From NCBI GenBank assembly GCA_964396845.1, contig CAYNGH010000183.1:1-6210 (forward strand): a DNA stretch of 6,210 bases, in the 5' to 3' direction. The stretch comes from CAYNGH01 sp964396845. GTDB taxonomy: Bacteria > Vulcanimicrobiota > JAJTBE01 > CAYNGH01. A model generated the notes under the pieces. That model did no database searches. It was given only the letters and a program-made list of their open reading frames with translations, and was not told the DNA's origin. A program made the translations under genes and the position numbers. This document shows positions 5,593 through 6,210 of this stretch, one piece after another (position 1 is the first letter of the stretch; the number at the start of each line of letters is the position of its first letter).

Positions 5593-6210
5593 CTATTTGC
5601 GGTAATGGTCATAAACCAGTTTGCCCACTCTGGCAATGAGAAGCTTCATTTCATATTGAGGGAGCTGGTCGTTGTCCTTGGTGAAAACACTGACGATTAC
5701 CGGCTGTTTATCTGTTATGTATATGATTCCCACATCGTTGGTTACCGATGGATAATAGCCGGTCTTGTGAGCGGTAACCACCATATCTGGAAGCATATAA
5801 GGAAGCCGGGATTTGAGTTTCTGGCTCTGCAGGATCTCCAGCACCTCTTCTCTGGCCCGGGGAGTCAGGAGTTCGCCGGTGAGAATAAGCTCCAGCAGTT
5901 GGTTCATGGATCTGGGAGTTGCCAGATTGGGATCCCTCCGGGACAGCTCCATGCCTGCTTCTATCCACAGGCTTTCAATCTTCTCCCGATCCATGCCGTG
6001 CATGCCTGAGGCGGAAAGATTCAGGTTTTTTTCTCTGGCCAGTTCGAATAGCCGATGGGGCAGGTCCTGGAATAGTTCTCCCATACCCATTTTAATCTGG
6101 ATATTCAATCTCTGGCTGTCCAGCATATGTTGAACTTTCTCAATGGTTACAATATTCAACAGCATATCTGTTGCGGAATTGTAACCATTGAGAAAGTTCA
6201 ACATATGCTG
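5593..6210 (-). CDS. Class A beta-lactamase-like serine hydrolase (Beta-lactamase2 family), 5' end missing
   Basis: The visible 205 codons are the C-terminal two thirds of a protein of the class A beta-lactamase/D-Ala-D-Ala transpeptidase fold. The evidence is NSATDMLL, which follows the usual SDN motif; the helix word ATPRSMNQLLELILTG; then LPYMLPD...AHKTGYYPSVTNDVGIIYI, where KTG (codons at 5758-5766) is the conserved beta-3 strand motif; and a final VSVFTKDN strand and helix. The nucleophile SxxK, the signal peptide and the start lie beyond the right edge. The SDN position reads GYN and no clear ExxLN (Glu166-type) motif is found in the omega-loop region, so true beta-lactamase activity is doubtful; a related peptidoglycan-directed or non-catalytic role is possible. 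The frame is open to the last base, but the outermost codons come from an inverted repeat that may be an artefact. The gene converges with the RCC1 lipoprotein, and no terminator of its own is evident between 5470 and 5592. Confidence 0.8.
   Translation of the reverse strand, partial: QHMLNFLNGYNSATDMLLNIVTIEKVQHMLDSQRLNIQIKMGMGELFQDLPHRLFELAREKNLNLSASGMHGMDREKIESLWIEAGMELSRRDPNLATPRSMNQLLELILTGELLTPRAREEVLEILQSQKLKSRLPYMLPDMVVTAHKTGYYPSVTNDVGIIYITDKQPVIVSVFTKDNDQLPQYEMKLLIARVGKLVYDHYRK
6121..6210. repeat. Perfect 33-bp inverted repeat at the window end
   Basis: Bases 6121-6153 are the exact reverse complement of 6178-6210. The 24-bp spacer (6154-6177) itself contains CAACAG-CATAT-CTGTTG (6157-6173), a smaller hairpin. 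The right arm reaches the last base, so the repeat could be longer. It lies wholly inside the hydrolase coding frame, on both arms. It may be a fold-back chimera at a contig end or, less likely, a genuine hairpin in the gene. Confidence 0.95.

Overview
The window holds four protein-coding genes and no RNA genes. From left to right they are a complete glmU on the minus strand, a complete malQ-type 4-alpha-glucanotransferase on the plus strand, a complete plus-strand lipoprotein with two carboxypeptidase-regulatory-like domains and seven RCC1 repeats, and the 3' part of a minus-strand class A beta-lactamase-like serine hydrolase that runs off the right edge. glmU and malQ diverge from a shared 169-bp intergenic region. 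The lipoprotein and the hydrolase converge on a 198-bp gap that contains a clear intrinsic terminator.

The organism looks like a diderm bacterium of moderate GC with strong GGAGG Shine-Dalgarno sites. GlmU supplies UDP-GlcNAc for peptidoglycan and for lipid A-type envelopes. The lipobox is slightly relaxed (Phe-Ala-Gly-Cys), as is often seen in spirochaetes, and the glucanotransferase is of the DPE2/E. coli-like type. Spirochaetota would fit, but this is inference from gene style, not from a marker gene, and other anaerobic diderm phyla are possible.

The genes do not form one evident pathway. GlmU is envelope precursor synthesis, MalQ is maltodextrin/glycogen metabolism in the cytoplasm, the RCC1 lipoprotein is predicted to be anchored at the cell surface or in the periplasm, and the hydrolase belongs to a family that acts on, or derives from enzymes acting on, beta-lactams or peptidoglycan peptides. 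I see no mobile element, CRISPR array, toxin-antitoxin pair or defence system.

Two things deserve attention. First, the lipoprotein has seven WxWG-bearing repeats, the number needed to close a seven-bladed propeller. Near-identical DNA modules in non-adjacent blades point to recent duplication or conversion, and most blades carry an acidic Asp/Asn-rich loop at the same position. Second, the right edge ends in a perfect 33-bp inverted repeat inside the hydrolase gene. Its inner boundary falls exactly where the family's SDN motif should begin and the motif is lost there, so a fold-back assembly or amplification chimera is the leading explanation. The residues read from the last ~33 bases should not be trusted without checking.
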